In this document: piece after piece, positions 18,077 through 27,467 of the stretch
Layout: each line of letters begins with the position of its first letter
Position numbering within the stretch: the stretch's first letter is position 1
NCBI RefSeq assembly: GCF_000423365.1
Contig: NZ_AUHV01000003.1
Location: 372,001-436,000 of the forward strand
DNA: 64,000 bases
Reading direction: 5' to 3'
Source of the DNA: Maritalea myrionectae DSM 19524
GTDB taxonomy: Bacteria > Pseudomonadota > Alphaproteobacteria > Rhizobiales > Devosiaceae
Notes under the pieces: model-generated
Seen by the model: the letters and a program-made list of their open reading frames with translations, nothing else
Databases searched by the model: none
Told to the model about the DNA's origin: nothing
Made by a program: the position numbers and the translations under genes

Positions 18077-18808
18077 ATGCGCTTAATTGTCGGTCTCGGA
18101 AATCCCGGAAGTAAATATGCCAAGAACCGCCACAATGTCGGTTTCATGGCCGTGGAAGAGATCGCCAATCACCACAATTTTCCGCCCTTCAAGAAGAAGT
18201 TCAATGGCCTGTTCACCGAAAGCGTGATCGAGGGTCAAAAGGTTGGGCTATTGCTGCCGCAAACCTTTATGAACAAATCCGGCGACAGCGTGATCGCCGC
18301 CATGAGCTTTTATAAACTCAGCCCTGACGACATTTTTGTGCTCTATGACGAGCTGGATTTGGCCCCGGGTAAAGTGCGGGTGAAAAAAGGCGGCGGCAAT
18401 GGCGGCCACAACGGCATTCGGTCAATCGAAAGCCATTTGGGCAAAGAGTTTAACCGCGTCCGCATCGGCATCGGCCATCCGGGCCATAAAGATCGCGTGC
18501 ACGCCTATGTGCTGGGCGATTTTGCCAAAGCCGACCATCAAGAATGGTTGGATGATCTGCTGAATGAATTTGGGCGCAATGCGGACTGCCTTGCCAAAGG
18601 CGACGGGCCGAACTTGATGAACAAATTGGCGCTGGCGGCACAAGCCAGCCAAAGCGCCGAACCGGCAAAAGAGCCAAAGGCAGAAGCGGCCAAGCCAAAA
18701 GGGCAAAGCCATATTCGCCAAGCGCGCCAAGCCAAAAAACCAAATGTGCCCGAAAAGGGCCCCATGGCCGATATGCTGAAAAAGCTGTTCGGCAAAGGAG
18801 AGAATTAA
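18077..18808 (+). CDS. pth: Peptidyl-tRNA hydrolase with basic C-terminal extension
   Basis: Releases peptides from prematurely dissociated peptidyl-tRNA. The catalytic core (residues ~1-190) has [21 protein letters not shown] with the catalytic His20, [17 protein letters not shown] and [13 protein letters not shown]. At 243 aa it is ~50 residues longer than the usual enzyme. The tail is Ala/Lys/Pro-rich ([25 protein letters not shown]) and ends [14 protein letters not shown], so it looks disordered with a short terminal helix. It is separated by 1 nt from ychF. Confidence 0.94.
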   Translation: MRLIVGLGNPGSKYAKNRHNVGFMAVEEIANHHNFPPFKKKFNGLFTESVIEGQKVGLLLPQTFMNKSGDSVIAAMSFYKLSPDDIFVLYDELDLAPGKVRVKKGGGNGGHNGIRSIESHLGKEFNRVRIGIGHPGHKDRVHAYVLGDFAKADHQEWLDDLLNEFGRNADCLAKGDGPNLMNKLALAAQASQSAEPAKEPKAEAAKPKGQSHIRQARQAKKPNVPEKGPMADMLKKLFGKGEN

Positions 18809-18809
18809 G

Positions 18810-19907
18810 ATGGGTTTCAAATGCGGCATTGTGGGCCTGCCCAACGTAGGTAAATCCACACTTTTCAACGCCCTCACCCGCACTGCAGCGGCGCAAGCGG
18901 CCAACTTCCCGTTCTGCACCATTGAACCCAATGTGGGCGAAGTGAGCGTGCCAGACGAGCGGTTGGACAAGATTGCGGCGATCGGCAAATCCGCCGAGAT
19001 CATCCCCACACGCTTGAGCTTTGTGGACATTGCGGGCTTGGTGAAAGGCGCCGCACAGGGCGAAGGCCTGGGCAACCAGTTTTTGGCCAATATCCGCGAA
19101 GTAGACGCGATTGCCTATGTGCTGCGTTGCTTTGAGAACGACGATATCGTGCACGTTTCTGGCAAGATCGACCCGCTGACCGACGCGGAAGTGGTGGAAA
19201 CCGAATTGATGCTCGCAGACATGGAAAGCCTTGAAAAGCGCATTCCAAACCTTGAGAAAAAGCTGCGCGGCCAGGATAAGGACGCAAAGGCAACGATTGA
19301 TCTGATCAACCGTGCGCTCGACGTTTTGCGCGATGGCAAACCTGCTCGCCACGTTGAAATCAGCGAAGATGAGAAAAAAGCATTCAAAGAGCTGAACCTG
19401 CTCACCTCAAAGCCCGCGCTCTACATCTGCAATGTGGATGAAGATTCCGCCGCTGAAGGCAATGAGTTGACCAAAAAGGTCGAGGAATATGCTAAGGCAC
19501 AAAATGCCCGCATGGTCATTATTTCAGCCGAGATCGAATCTCAACTGAGCCAATTGGACGATGAAGAACAGGCAGAGTTTTTGGAAAGCCTGGGGCTGGA
19601 AGAGCCCGGCCTGAACCGCATCATTCGCGAAGGCTATAAGCTGTTGAACCTGCAAACATACTTCACCGTTGGCCCGAAAGAAGCCCGCGCCTGGACCATC
19701 ACAGAAGGCACCAAGGCACCGCAGGCGGCTGGTGTGATCCACACCGACTTTGAACGCGGCTTCATTCGCGCCCAGACCATCGCTTATGATGACTTTGTGG
19801 CGCTCGGCGGCGAGGCGGCGGCCAAAGAAGCGGGCAAAGCCCGTGACGAAGGCAAGGAATATGTGGTGAAAGACGGCGACATCATGCTGTTTAAGTTCAA
19901 CACCTAA
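18810..19907 (+). CDS. ychF: Redox-regulated ATPase YchF (OLA1/Obg family)
   Basis: A 365-aa translation-associated P-loop NTPase. G1 is [15 protein letters not shown] and G3 is DIAGLVKGA. The G4 position reads NVDE instead of NKxD, which in this family gives preference for ATP over GTP. A coiled-coil segment lies around 130-200 and the C-terminal TGS domain ends FKFNT. It is the last gene of the lgt-to-ychF run. Confidence 0.95.
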   Translation: MGFKCGIVGLPNVGKSTLFNALTRTAAAQAANFPFCTIEPNVGEVSVPDERLDKIAAIGKSAEIIPTRLSFVDIAGLVKGAAQGEGLGNQFLANIREVDAIAYVLRCFENDDIVHVSGKIDPLTDAEVVETELMLADMESLEKRIPNLEKKLRGQDKDAKATIDLINRALDVLRDGKPARHVEISEDEKKAFKELNLLTSKPALYICNVDEDSAAEGNELTKKVEEYAKAQNARMVIISAEIESQLSQLDDEEQAEFLESLGLEEPGLNRIIREGYKLLNLQTYFTVGPKEARAWTITEGTKAPQAAGVIHTDFERGFIRAQTIAYDDFVALGGEAAAKEAGKARDEGKEYVVKDGDIMLFKFNT

Positions 19908-19921
19908 AGCCGAAACACATG

Positions 19922-19938
19922 GGGGCGCTAAGCGCCCC
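19922..19938. terminator. GC-rich hairpin between convergent ychF and the FMN reductase gene
   Basis: Perfect 7-bp stem GGGGCGC/GCGCCCC with a TAA loop, abutting the stop of the minus-strand reductase gene. There is no clear T-run on either side, so terminator function is uncertain. Confidence 0.35.
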
Positions 19939-20465
19939 TATTGCTTGCAATAATCAGTAAATTCTTCCAAAAACGCGCGCACGGCATCTTGGTTCTCAGG
20001 CCGTGCCATTCTTTGCGCAATGTCGTCTGGCGAAAGCGCCATAAACTCGAACCGCAAAAACAAGTCCGGCGCAAATCTATGGCTGACGGTAGAGAGCACC
20101 AGCCGAAGCTGGGCTAGCATATCATCGCCGCGATGTGATGCATGCATAAGCGCAATGGGCTTGCTTATAATCTCCTCACGCGACACCAACCAATCGATGG
20201 CGTTTTTCAAGCCGCCAGGGATCCCCCGCACATATTCTGGGCTGGAAATGATCAACCCGTCACTCTCACGAATAAGATCTGCAAAGGCCTGCACACTTTC
20301 GGGCAGCTGTGCCGCCTCAAGATCCGGCGAAAACACCGGCAAGTCTGCCACTTCCGCAAACAATTTTACCTGATGAACCGGTGAAGCGATATCAGCGACA
20401 GATCGCAACAAAGCTGTATTTGTGGATATGCTCCGGCCACTGCCAGAGAGTGCAAGAAACTTCAT
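19938..20465 (-). CDS. NADPH-dependent FMN reductase family protein
   Basis: A 175-aa flavodoxin-fold protein. FMN-binding motifs are LALSGSGRSISTNTALL at the N-terminus and IISSPEYVRGIPGGLKNAIDWLV in the middle, typical of the NADPH-dependent FMN/azoreductase/ArsH family. The substrate is unknown. It stands alone, convergent with ychF. Confidence 0.85.
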   Translation of the reverse strand: MKFLALSGSGRSISTNTALLRSVADIASPVHQVKLFAEVADLPVFSPDLEAAQLPESVQAFADLIRESDGLIISSPEYVRGIPGGLKNAIDWLVSREEIISKPIALMHASHRGDDMLAQLRLVLSTVSHRFAPDLFLRFEFMALSPDDIAQRMARPENQDAVRAFLEEFTDYCKQ

Positions 20466-20556
20466 GGCAATTCCTTACACGATTCCGCGTTGGTCGACCA
20501 CGCTCACTCGACGCTGGCACGGGTGCACCCAAATATACCTGAGACGCTATTCGCCC

Positions 20557-20910
20557 CTATATGCCGATAAATATGGCCGTTAGGGCCAAGACGGCAGGCA
20601 CTGTCTGGATAAACAAAATTTTGCGATTAGCCGTGGCGGCCCCGTAAATTCCAGCGACTGCAATGCAGATCAGGAAAAACAACACAAAGCTTTTGCCTGC
20701 GGCACCGAGCGCCAATCCCACAAGAAGGCCCGCCGCGAGAAAGCCATTATAAAGCCCCTGATTGGCCGCGAGCGTGCGGGTCTTTTGCGCAAAGTCTAGC
20801 TCAAGACCAAAAGCGCGTAGCCCGGCAGGTTTATCCCACAAAAACATCTCCAATATCATGATGTAGATGTGCAGCAACGCAATAAGGGCGACAAGTGTAA
20901 TGGCAATCAT
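20557..20910 (-). CDS. DUF1304 membrane protein
   Basis: A 117-aa protein with four hydrophobic helices. The family pattern is clear: IALLHIYIMILEMFLWDKPAG, then TRTLAANQGLYNGFLAAGLL and a final YGAATANRKILFIQTVPAVLAL. Its function is unknown; the Glu in the first helix and the NQGLYNG motif are the conserved polar features. Confidence 0.85.
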   Translation of the reverse strand: MIAITLVALIALLHIYIMILEMFLWDKPAGLRAFGLELDFAQKTRTLAANQGLYNGFLAAGLLVGLALGAAGKSFVLFFLICIAVAGIYGAATANRKILFIQTVPAVLALTAIFIGI

Positions 20911-21095
20911 AATGTTCTCATCCGCTATTTGGACCGAAACTGTGCCACTCTATGAAAAGGCAGGCAATGCATTTGTTACTGATGCCCGCCAACTGCCGCA
21001 CATTTACACGCCTGATGCGAGAATTTCGGGTTGCCGTAATCGTAAATTGATGTACCATCGCGTCAACTGAACAAACCGCTCAGAATGTGATTGCG

Positions 21096-21581
21096 ATGAC
21101 CACGAAAAACCGGCTGCATTTCGAAGACCTTGAAGAAGGCACTGTGATCCAACTTGGCACACACACCATCAGCAAAAAAGAAATCATCGAATTTGCCAAG
21201 GAATTTGACCCACTGCCCTTCCATTTGGATGAAGAAGTGGCCAAGAAATCACTGCTGGGTGGCCTCGCCTCCTCCGGTTGGCAAACCGCCGGACTGACCT
21301 TGCGCATGCTTGTGGATGAGTTCCTCAGCAAAATTGCCTCCATGGGCGGCCTTGGATTTGAAAATCTGAAATGGAAGAAGCCTTTGATGAAAGGCGACAC
21401 GCTGACGGGCACAGCCACAATTTCGTCGCTGCGGCGCTCACAAGGCCATCCGGAAAAAGCAGTGATGATCCTCGATTTTGATATGCGCAACCAAAAGAAC
21501 CAGCAAATCATGACCATGAGCCTGGCCAACCTCGTGGCTGTGCGCGATCCAAATCAACCGGTTGAGGGAGAAGGCGAATGA
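21096..21581 (+). CDS. MaoC-like hotdog-fold protein (first of tandem pair)
   Basis: A 161-aa single hotdog domain of the MaoC/(R)-specific enoyl-CoA hydratase family. Family features are FEDLEEGTVIQLGTHTISKKEIIEFAKEFDPLPFHLDEEVA, in which the D-x4-H spacing supplies the catalytic pair, and GGLASSGWQTAG. The ATG at 21096 is preferred over a GTG at 21087. It overlaps the following MaoC-like gene by ATGA, which suggests a heteromeric or sequential pair. The CoA substrate is unknown. Confidence 0.85.
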   Translation: MTTKNRLHFEDLEEGTVIQLGTHTISKKEIIEFAKEFDPLPFHLDEEVAKKSLLGGLASSGWQTAGLTLRMLVDEFLSKIASMGGLGFENLKWKKPLMKGDTLTGTATISSLRRSQGHPEKAVMILDFDMRNQKNQQIMTMSLANLVAVRDPNQPVEGEGE

Positions 21582-22132
21582 CCCTTTGGTTTGAGGATAT
21601 TGAACCCGGCACCAGCTGGGATTTGGGCACGCATAAATTCACGCAGGACGAGATCATCACTTTCGCCAAGAAATATGATCCGCAATATTTTCATGTCGAC
21701 CCAGAAGCGGCAAAGGATGGCCCCTTCGGCGGTCTGGTGGCCTCAGGCTGGCACACCGTGTCCATGGGCCACAAAATCATGGTCGACTATCTTTACGAAC
21801 ACGACGATATGATGCGCGCCAATGGCGAAGAGCCCGGTGTTTCTGGCCCCTCTCCGGGCGTCAACAAGATGCAGTTTAAAGCGCCCGTGCGTCCCGGCGA
21901 CGAAATACGGTTTAAGATCACGGTGGAGACAAAGCGCAAATCCAACTCGCTGCCCGGTTGGGGCGTTTTGCTCAACATCATCGAGGCATTCAACCAGGAA
22001 GAAGAGTTGGTTTATCGCTCTGAAATCGCCAGTTTTTCGAAACTGCGCGACTTCAAACCCGGCCTTGGGTTGCGCCTCGGCATGGCACTCGCAGCGATGC
22101 CGATCCTCGGTAAAATGATCCGCCGCAAATGA
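21578..22132 (+). CDS. MaoC-like hotdog-fold protein (second of tandem pair)
   Basis: A 184-aa paralogue of the preceding gene, with the same layout: FEDIEPGTSWDLGTHKFTQDEIITFAKKYDPQYFHVDPEAA, then GGLVASGWHT. The D-x4-H catalytic pair is kept. A C-terminal extension (GLGLRLGMALAAMPILGKMIRRK) is hydrophobic and basic and could contact membrane. It is translationally coupled to the first MaoC-like gene. A role in acyl-CoA or polyketide-type hydration is inferred from the family. Confidence 0.85.
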   Translation: MTLWFEDIEPGTSWDLGTHKFTQDEIITFAKKYDPQYFHVDPEAAKDGPFGGLVASGWHTVSMGHKIMVDYLYEHDDMMRANGEEPGVSGPSPGVNKMQFKAPVRPGDEIRFKITVETKRKSNSLPGWGVLLNIIEAFNQEEELVYRSEIASFSKLRDFKPGLGLRLGMALAAMPILGKMIRRK

Positions 22133-22503
22133 CGTAGCCTTGACGGATGGGCAAAGATTATGCATTTTTGCCTCATCCAACCATGAGGTGACGCCTAAAA
22201 TGATCAGCTAAGATTTTCCGACGCGACCAATGTTCTTGCGCCTGAGTGCTTTTCCAAAAAGCGCGATGCGAACATATGGGCATGACGAAAATCTTGACGA
22301 TCAACGGACGAAACTCGTCGTGTCCACGCGTCTTATTTTTCCAAATTTTCAATGATGGTCGCGCTCTTTGCAGCGCACCAATTCCCTATCGCTAATTCTC
22401 ATGGAGAGCGAAATGATTTTTATGCCGACAATTCATCAGCAACTCGAATTTTTACCTGTGCGCGCAGGCCGAATGCCGCAGCGCCTGATGAAAGGAATAT
22501 CGC
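22133..22503. other. Intergenic stretch without a convincing gene
   Basis: 371 bp between the MaoC-like pair and the short basic protein. A plus-strand frame ending near 22553 could be read from 22401 or 22413, but its product resembles nothing and it overlaps the better-supported ORF at 22504. No tRNA or recognisable riboswitch was seen. Confidence 0.4.
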
Positions 22504-22674
22504 ATGAAAGCGCCCTTTACACACGCCAACCCCAAGGGGGGCAAGGCACCTAAACAATCTCAACATTTCTCAAACAATCAATCGCCTTTTGGGGCAAAAC
22601 AACGGCGTGAGCGCGTGCCGAAACCCGCGCCGAAAAAGCTGCCCAAAAGCCTGAATGATCTTTTGAAGAAATAG
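22504..22674 (+). CDS. Short basic proline/lysine-rich protein
   Basis: A 56-aa ORF that begins MKAPFTHANPKGG and ends KKLPKSLNDLLKK, preceded by an AAAGGA ribosome site 6 nt before the ATG and followed within 7 nt by a 9-bp hairpin. The composition (about 25% Lys/Arg, many Pro, Gln and Asn) suggests a disordered, nucleic-acid- or ribosome-associated protein. I do not recognise a family. RBS and hairpin together make it more likely real than a chance frame. Confidence 0.5.
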   Translation: MKAPFTHANPKGGKAPKQSQHFSNNQSPFGAKQRRERVPKPAPKKLPKSLNDLLKK

Positions 22675-22680
22675 CAGAAA

Positions 22681-22707
22681 GCCCTGCGCGAAACCTTTGC
22701 GCAGGGC
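22681..22707 (+). terminator. Hairpin after the 56-aa ORF
   Basis: Perfect 9-bp stem GCCCTGCGC/GCGCAGGGC (22681-22689 with 22699-22707), with a 9-nt loop. The T-run is weak (CTCTTT). It also lies just past the end of the convergent LysE-type gene. Confidence 0.6.
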
Positions 22708-22714
22708 AACCTCT

Positions 22715-23353
22715 TTAAGGAGAAATGATCAGCTTGACGCCAGCTGCGCCGAACACCACAGCCATAAACCCGTCAATGCCCCGCTTTGCGCGACGATAAA
22801 GCTGCACCGCCTGCGACGTGGAAAACAAATAGGCATAAGTGTAGTTCAACGTCATTGAACACATGCCCGCTATCGCAAAGATGAAAAAGCTGGTCCACCA
22901 GGGCGCACCGGGCCACATGCCCATGGTGATCACCGCACCCCACGCAAATACGGCCTTTGGATTGGTTAAGTGCAGCGCAATACCGCCGATAAACAGGCTT
23001 GAAAGCGCTGCGTCCTTCGGTGCCGCCAATTCCCTCTCTATCGGCGCTTTAAAGCTACGGAAGGATTTGTAGGCCAAATAGAGAAGATAAAGCCCACCCA
23101 CAAGCTTAAGGACAAACAATAAATGCGCCACTTGCTGCAAAGCCGCGACCAAACCTGCCGCGGCAAGCACGCCCCAAAAAAGCGAGCCGACAACAATGCC
23201 ACTAGCCCGTGCAAAGCCCGCTTTTCGCCCCAGAGATGCCGATGTTTGACACACCGACAAGGTGGCAGGGCCTGGGCTGCCGCTTGCCAAAACAAACACA
23301 CCCAGCGCCAACAACAATTGCGGGAGATGCGACAGAATTTGATCCAAAATCAA
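22715..23353 (-). CDS. LysE/RhtB-family amino acid exporter
   Basis: A 212-aa membrane protein with six hydrophobic segments and the family signature SGSPGPATLSVCQTSASLGRKAGFARASGIVVGS near the N-terminus; LTNPKAVFAWGAVI is the second conserved block. Such proteins export basic amino acids, homoserine, threonine or similar compounds; the substrate is not predictable. The start is TTG at 23353, overlapping the apt stop (TTGA), with GAAGGC as a ribosome site inside apt. Confidence 0.82.
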   Translation of the reverse strand: MILDQILSHLPQLLLALGVFVLASGSPGPATLSVCQTSASLGRKAGFARASGIVVGSLFWGVLAAAGLVAALQQVAHLLFVLKLVGGLYLLYLAYKSFRSFKAPIERELAAPKDAALSSLFIGGIALHLTNPKAVFAWGAVITMGMWPGAPWWTSFFIFAIAGMCSMTLNYTYAYLFSTSQAVQLYRRAKRGIDGFMAVVFGAAGVKLIISP

Positions 23354-23877
23354 TCGCCTTCAAACTCAATCAGAAAGTGCGTATTGATGTTCTGCGCCTG
23401 AACTTTCTTGGCGCCACCAAGGTCGGGCAAATCGATGACAAAGGCTGCATCTTCCAGCGTTGCACCTGAACGACGGATCAGCGAGATGGCCGCAATGGCG
23501 GTACCGCCAGTGGCCACCAGATCGTCGACCAGCAAAACCTTGTCGCCGTCTTTGACGGCGCCTGCATGCATCTCAATGGTGTCTACGCCATATTCCAAAG
23601 CGTAGTTCTGCCCCATGGTCTCGCCTGGGAGTTTGCCCGCTTTGCGGATTGGTACAAAGCCCACGCCCAGCTCAATAGCCAAACCGGCGCCGAAGATGAA
23701 CCCACGCGCCTCAATGCCTGCAACATGCGTGATGCCCTTATCCCGATAAGGCGCAGCGAGTCGTTTAATGCTCTCGCGAAAACCCTCCGGATGCTCAATC
23801 AACGAGGTGATGTCTCGGAACTGCACCCCAGCTTTGGGATAATCAGGAATGGTGCGGATTAGCGTTTTCAGGTCCAT
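23350..23877 (-). CDS. apt: Adenine phosphoribosyltransferase
   Basis: A 175-aa purine-salvage enzyme that makes AMP from adenine and PRPP. It has the type I PRTase PRPP loop VLLVDDLVATGGTA, the N-terminal region MDLKTLIRTIPDYPKAGVQFRDITSL and the hood motif GIEARGFIFGAGLA. The start at 23877 matches the family; the in-frame extension to 24054 crosses the petC terminator. It is coupled to the LysE-type exporter. Confidence 0.95.
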   Translation of the reverse strand: MDLKTLIRTIPDYPKAGVQFRDITSLIEHPEGFRESIKRLAAPYRDKGITHVAGIEARGFIFGAGLAIELGVGFVPIRKAGKLPGETMGQNYALEYGVDTIEMHAGAVKDGDKVLLVDDLVATGGTAIAAISLIRRSGATLEDAAFVIDLPDLGGAKKVQAQNINTHFLIEFEGD

Positions 23878-23980
23878 ATTGCTTGCGCCTTTTTCGGAAT
23901 GATTTTCACAGTGACCGAAGGCTTTTTTAACAGGCGTCTTGGCGCAATACCACCACGAAACGAAAATTTTGAACAAACAA

Positions 23981-24007
23981 TAAAAAGCCCGACCAAACGG
24001 CCGGGCT
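23981..24007 (-). terminator. Intrinsic terminator of petABC
   Basis: On the minus strand AGCCCG...CGGGCT (23986-24007) forms a stem, extended by CC/GG with one mismatch, and runs into a T-run (the A-run at 23982-23986). It separates petC from apt. Confidence 0.75.
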
Positions 24008-24032
24008 CTTAAAAATTCATCTGCAACAGATC

Positions 24033-24881
24033 TTAGTGATCTACATTGCTCCAAAGCCTGCGCTTCACCATGTACATCATGCCTGCGAACAAGAACAAGA
24101 ACAACAACACGTTGAAGCCCAGTTGCTTGCGAGAGGTCATGTCAGGCTCGGCCAACCACATCATGAATGCGGCAACGTCTTTGGCGTACTGATCAACTGT
24201 TTCAGGCGCTGCGCCTTCATAGTCGACCATTTCGTCATAGATTGGCTGCGCCATTGCCAAGGTACCACCTGAACCGTGGAAGTGGTCGTTCCAATAGGTG
24301 CCTGGGCCAACTTCTACACCCTCAGGCGGCTCATTATAGCCAACCAAAAGATTGTAGATATAGTCAGCGCCGCCTTCTTGGTAGGCAGTGAAATAGTTGC
24401 CAATCCAGTTCGGGAACTTTTGCGGCACGTTACGTGCTTTTGCCAACACTGAGAAATCTGGAGGAATTACGCCACCATTGGCATCTTTCGCATCCTGATC
24501 AGACTCAAAAGGATTAGGCCATTTGTCCGCAGGAACACCAGACCGTTCGCCATCAATATGCTCAGGGTCCTGAATAGTGTAACTGGCAGCAAGCGCTTTA
24601 ACCTGCTCCTCAGAATATTCTGGTCCGCCCTCTTTTTCCAACATACGGAAGCTGAACAGCTCCGCACCATGGCAAGATGAACATACTTCCTGGAACACCT
24701 GGAAGCCACGCTGCAATTGCGCTTTATCGTATGTGCCGAAAACGCCGCCAAATGTCCAATCGATCAATTTGGCTTCTGGACCTTTGTAGTCGCCAGCGCC
24801 AGCGGCATAAGCGCCGCCAGCCATCAAACCAGAGGCAGCGATAAGAGCTGCACCGATGATTGAATTCAGTTTTTTCATCAT
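24033..24881 (-). CDS. petC: Cytochrome c1 of the bc1 complex
   Basis: A 282-aa haem protein with an N-terminal signal peptide (SIIGAALIAASGLMAGGAYAAG). The haem c attachment site is CSSCH, within QVFQEVCSSCHGAELFSFRML. The sixth-ligand Met is probably in the C-terminal half (GGTLAMAQPIYDEMVDY). A C-terminal membrane anchor (LLFLFLFAGMMYMVKRRLW) is present. It passes electrons from the Rieske centre to soluble or membrane cytochrome c. Last gene of petABC; ATG at 24881 or 24878. Confidence 0.95.
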   Translation of the reverse strand: MMKKLNSIIGAALIAASGLMAGGAYAAGAGDYKGPEAKLIDWTFGGVFGTYDKAQLQRGFQVFQEVCSSCHGAELFSFRMLEKEGGPEYSEEQVKALAASYTIQDPEHIDGERSGVPADKWPNPFESDQDAKDANGGVIPPDFSVLAKARNVPQKFPNWIGNYFTAYQEGGADYIYNLLVGYNEPPEGVEVGPGTYWNDHFHGSGGTLAMAQPIYDEMVDYEGAAPETVDQYAKDVAAFMMWLAEPDMTSRKQLGFNVLLFLFLFAGMMYMVKRRLWSNVDH

Positions 24882-24889
24882 CTCAACTC

Positions 24890-26152
24890 CTATTCTGCAG
24901 CTTCTGTTTTGTGTTTAGCCAACACGCTTTCAGAAATGCTTGCAGGCAATGGCAATGTGGTTTCAATCCGCGGCAAGAAAGGCAGAATGATCAAGAAGTA
25001 AGCGAAATAGTAGAATGTCGCTGTCTTAGACAAGATCACATATACGCCTTCAGCAGGCTGCGCACCGAGATAAGTCAGACCGATAAAGTTCACGATCCAA
25101 ATCCAGTAGAACCATTTGAACATCGGACGGAAGGCACCTGAGCGCACTTTCGAACGGTCCAACCAAGGCACCACGAACCAAATTGCAATCGAACCAAACA
25201 TCGCGATAACACCGCCAAGTTTACTGTCGATCGGACCGATGTTGAAATCGATCGCACGCAAGATGGCGTAGAATGGTAAGAAGTACCATTCAGGCACAAT
25301 GTGCGGCGGTGTCACTTGTGGATCAGCCGGGATGTAGTTGTCTGGGTGACCCAGAATGTCTGGTGCGAAGAAAACGAACCAAGCAAATGGGATCATGAAC
25401 ACAACAATCGCGAACAGATCTTTCATGGTCAAATATGGGTGGAACGGCACTGTGTCCGACTTCGTTTTCACTTCCACGCCCGTTGGGTTGTTGTTGCCCG
25501 GCACGTGCAATGCCCAAATATGAAGGCCAACAACGCCAGCGATCATAAATGGCAGCAAATAGTGAAGTGAGAAGAAGCGGTTCAATGTGGCATTGTCTAC
25601 CGCAAAGGCACCGCGCAAGAACACCATCAAGCCTTCACCAACCAATGGAATGGCTGAGAAGAAGTTGGTGATCACAGTCGCCGCCCAGAAGCTCATTTGG
25701 CCCCAAGGTAGAACGTAACCCATAAAGGCTGTTGCCATCATCAACAAGAAGATTACAACGCCCAAAATCCATAGCACTTCACGCGGCGCTTTATATGAGC
25801 CGTAGTAAAGTCCACGGAAAATATGGATATAAACCGCGAGGAAGAAGAAAGAGGCACCGTTCGCGTGGGCGGCCTGAATCAACCGGCCCCAGTTCACATC
25901 GCGACGAATATGCTCAACCGAGTTGAACGCCATATCCGCGTGCGGCGTATAGTGCATCGCCAAGACCACACCGGTGATAATCTGGATCACCAAAAAGATC
26001 GCCAGAATGCCCCCAAAGGTCCAAAAATAGTTCAGATTCTTTGGAGATGGAAAATCAACAAATGAATCATACCCCAAACGGATGATGGGCAGACGCTCAT
26101 CCATCCATTTTTCAAAACCGCTATTCGGTTGGTAATTGCTTTTATGTGACAT
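24890..26152 (-). CDS. petB: Cytochrome b of the bc1 complex
   Basis: A 420-aa polytopic subunit with the quinone sites and two b haems. Helix B and D His ligands are visible (LAMHYTPH region, [46 protein letters not shown]), and the Qo-site motif [10 protein letters not shown] is intact. The C-terminus extends past the eighth helix with [27 protein letters not shown] ribosome site precedes the ATG. It lies between petA and petC. Confidence 0.97.
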   Translation of the reverse strand: MSHKSNYQPNSGFEKWMDERLPIIRLGYDSFVDFPSPKNLNYFWTFGGILAIFLVIQIITGVVLAMHYTPHADMAFNSVEHIRRDVNWGRLIQAAHANGASFFFLAVYIHIFRGLYYGSYKAPREVLWILGVVIFLLMMATAFMGYVLPWGQMSFWAATVITNFFSAIPLVGEGLMVFLRGAFAVDNATLNRFFSLHYLLPFMIAGVVGLHIWALHVPGNNNPTGVEVKTKSDTVPFHPYLTMKDLFAIVVFMIPFAWFVFFAPDILGHPDNYIPADPQVTPPHIVPEWYFLPFYAILRAIDFNIGPIDSKLGGVIAMFGSIAIWFVVPWLDRSKVRSGAFRPMFKWFYWIWIVNFIGLTYLGAQPAEGVYVILSKTATFYYFAYFLIILPFLPRIETTLPLPASISESVLAKHKTEAAE

Positions 26153-26163
26153 AAATGCCCCCC

Positions 26164-26688
26164 TTAACCGATCTGAACGACTGTGTCGGACAAGAATTCA
26201 TATTCTGGTACGACAAGGTTCTTCGGTGCTGGACCCTTACGAATACGGCCCGCCGTATCATAGTGCGAACCGTGGCATGGACAGAACCAGCCATCATATT
26301 CGCCAGATTCACCAACTGGCACACACCCAAGGTGCGTGCAGTTCGCGATCATGATAAGCCATTCTTCATGGCCTTCCTTCACGCGTTGCGCATCTGTTTC
26401 CGGATCCTTCAATGCATCCAACGGCACGGCGCGTGCTTCTTCGATCTCTGCTTCAGTCCGGTGACGCACAAATACCGGGAAACCCCGCCATTTGATCGTA
26501 ACCGACTGCCCAACCTCAACTGAGGACAGGTCAAACTCGATCGACGCCAACGCCAAAACGGAAGCATCTGGATTCATTTGGTCAATGAGGGGCCATGCGA
26601 CTGCGGCCGCGCCTACAGCGCCCACGGCACCCGTTGCAACATAGAGAAAGTCTCTTCTGTTTGGTTCTTTTTCGCTTTGTGTAGCCAA
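26164..26688 (-). CDS. petA: Ubiquinol-cytochrome c reductase iron-sulfur (Rieske) subunit
   Basis: A 174-aa protein with the two Rieske boxes CTHLGC and CPCHGSHYD, which bind the [2Fe-2S] cluster through two Cys and two His. An N-terminal Tat-type motif ([17 protein letters not shown]) and one transmembrane anchor are present. The start appears to be TTG at 26688, preceded by AAAGA. It is the first gene of petABC; the 260-bp gap to the dinB-like gene must hold the divergent promoters. Confidence 0.95.
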   Translation of the reverse strand: MATQSEKEPNRRDFLYVATGAVGAVGAAAVAWPLIDQMNPDASVLALASIEFDLSSVEVGQSVTIKWRGFPVFVRHRTEAEIEEARAVPLDALKDPETDAQRVKEGHEEWLIMIANCTHLGCVPVGESGEYDGWFCPCHGSHYDTAGRIRKGPAPKNLVVPEYEFLSDTVVQIG

Positions 26689-26948
26689 GGTCTTTGATCC
26701 CTACCTAAGATCGTTGGTCCGCCCTAAAAACTCCAACATCCAACGTTACGAGTAACAATAAATGTCAGAATCGCCCCCACTTGAACCCCAAGTGAAGCGG
26801 AAATCGAGTTCTTTTTGCACTCATTGCGCCGCTTGTCCAGCCTTTGAGCATATTCATTGGGGAAAGTGCGACACTATACCGTAAAAAATGCACTTTTTCC
26901 TTCAATTGGGCTATGGATAGCTTGAATATAAAGCACAAAGGCAGCCAA

Positions 26949-27467
26949 ATGAGCTTCAAATATCCGATCGTCGCGATGGCGCACTATAATCAATGGCAAA
27001 ACGACAATCTGATTGAAGCCGCTGATAAAATAAGTGATGAAGATCGGCAATGCGATCTTGGCGCATTTTTCAGTTCGATTGAAAAAACCTTCAACCACAT
27101 CCTATGGGGCGACAAGATTTGGCTTTCTCGGTTTGGCGATTTTTCACCGCCCAGAACGACCACATTGAGCGATAGCCTTTCAGAAGGTGGCACGTGGAAT
27201 GAGTTTAAGGCCGAACGCCGCGCCCTCGATCAAAAAGCAATCAAATGGGCAACTGAATTTGATATGGCCAAACTGCCCAGCGAAATCACTTGGTTTTCGA
27301 AAGCTATAAATCAAGAAATTTCTCGCCCAACTGCAATTTTGGTGCCGCATTTGTTTAATCATCAAACCCACCATCGCGGACAAATACACGCCATGCTCAC
27401 CCGGCTGGGGCAGAAACCTTCCGACACCGACATTCCATTCATGCCAAACGTTGAAAATCTACTATGA
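26949..27467 (+). CDS. DinB-family putative metal-dependent protein
   Basis: A 172-aa four-helix-bundle protein. The DinB metal-ligand histidines are visible in FNHILWGDKIW and in LFNHQTHHRGQIHAML near the C-terminus. Members include thiol-dependent transferases and stress-induced proteins; the substrate is unknown. ATG 26949 (MSFKYPIVAMAHYNQW) fits the family N-terminus; an earlier in-frame start at 26844 does not. It overlaps trmL by ATGA. Confidence 0.82.
   Translation: MSFKYPIVAMAHYNQWQNDNLIEAADKISDEDRQCDLGAFFSSIEKTFNHILWGDKIWLSRFGDFSPPRTTTLSDSLSEGGTWNEFKAERRALDQKAIKWATEFDMAKLPSEITWFSKAINQEISRPTAILVPHLFNHQTHHRGQIHAMLTRLGQKPSDTDIPFMPNVENLL

Noticed and set aside
18450-19352. 300-codon open frame on the minus strand
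   Set aside because: It lies antisense to pth and ychF, both fully supported; the frame is open because of codon bias and its product resembles nothing.
22401-22553. About 50-codon plus-strand frame before the 56-aa ORF
   Set aside because: Overlaps the better-supported ORF at 22504 in another frame, with no recognisable family or convincing start.
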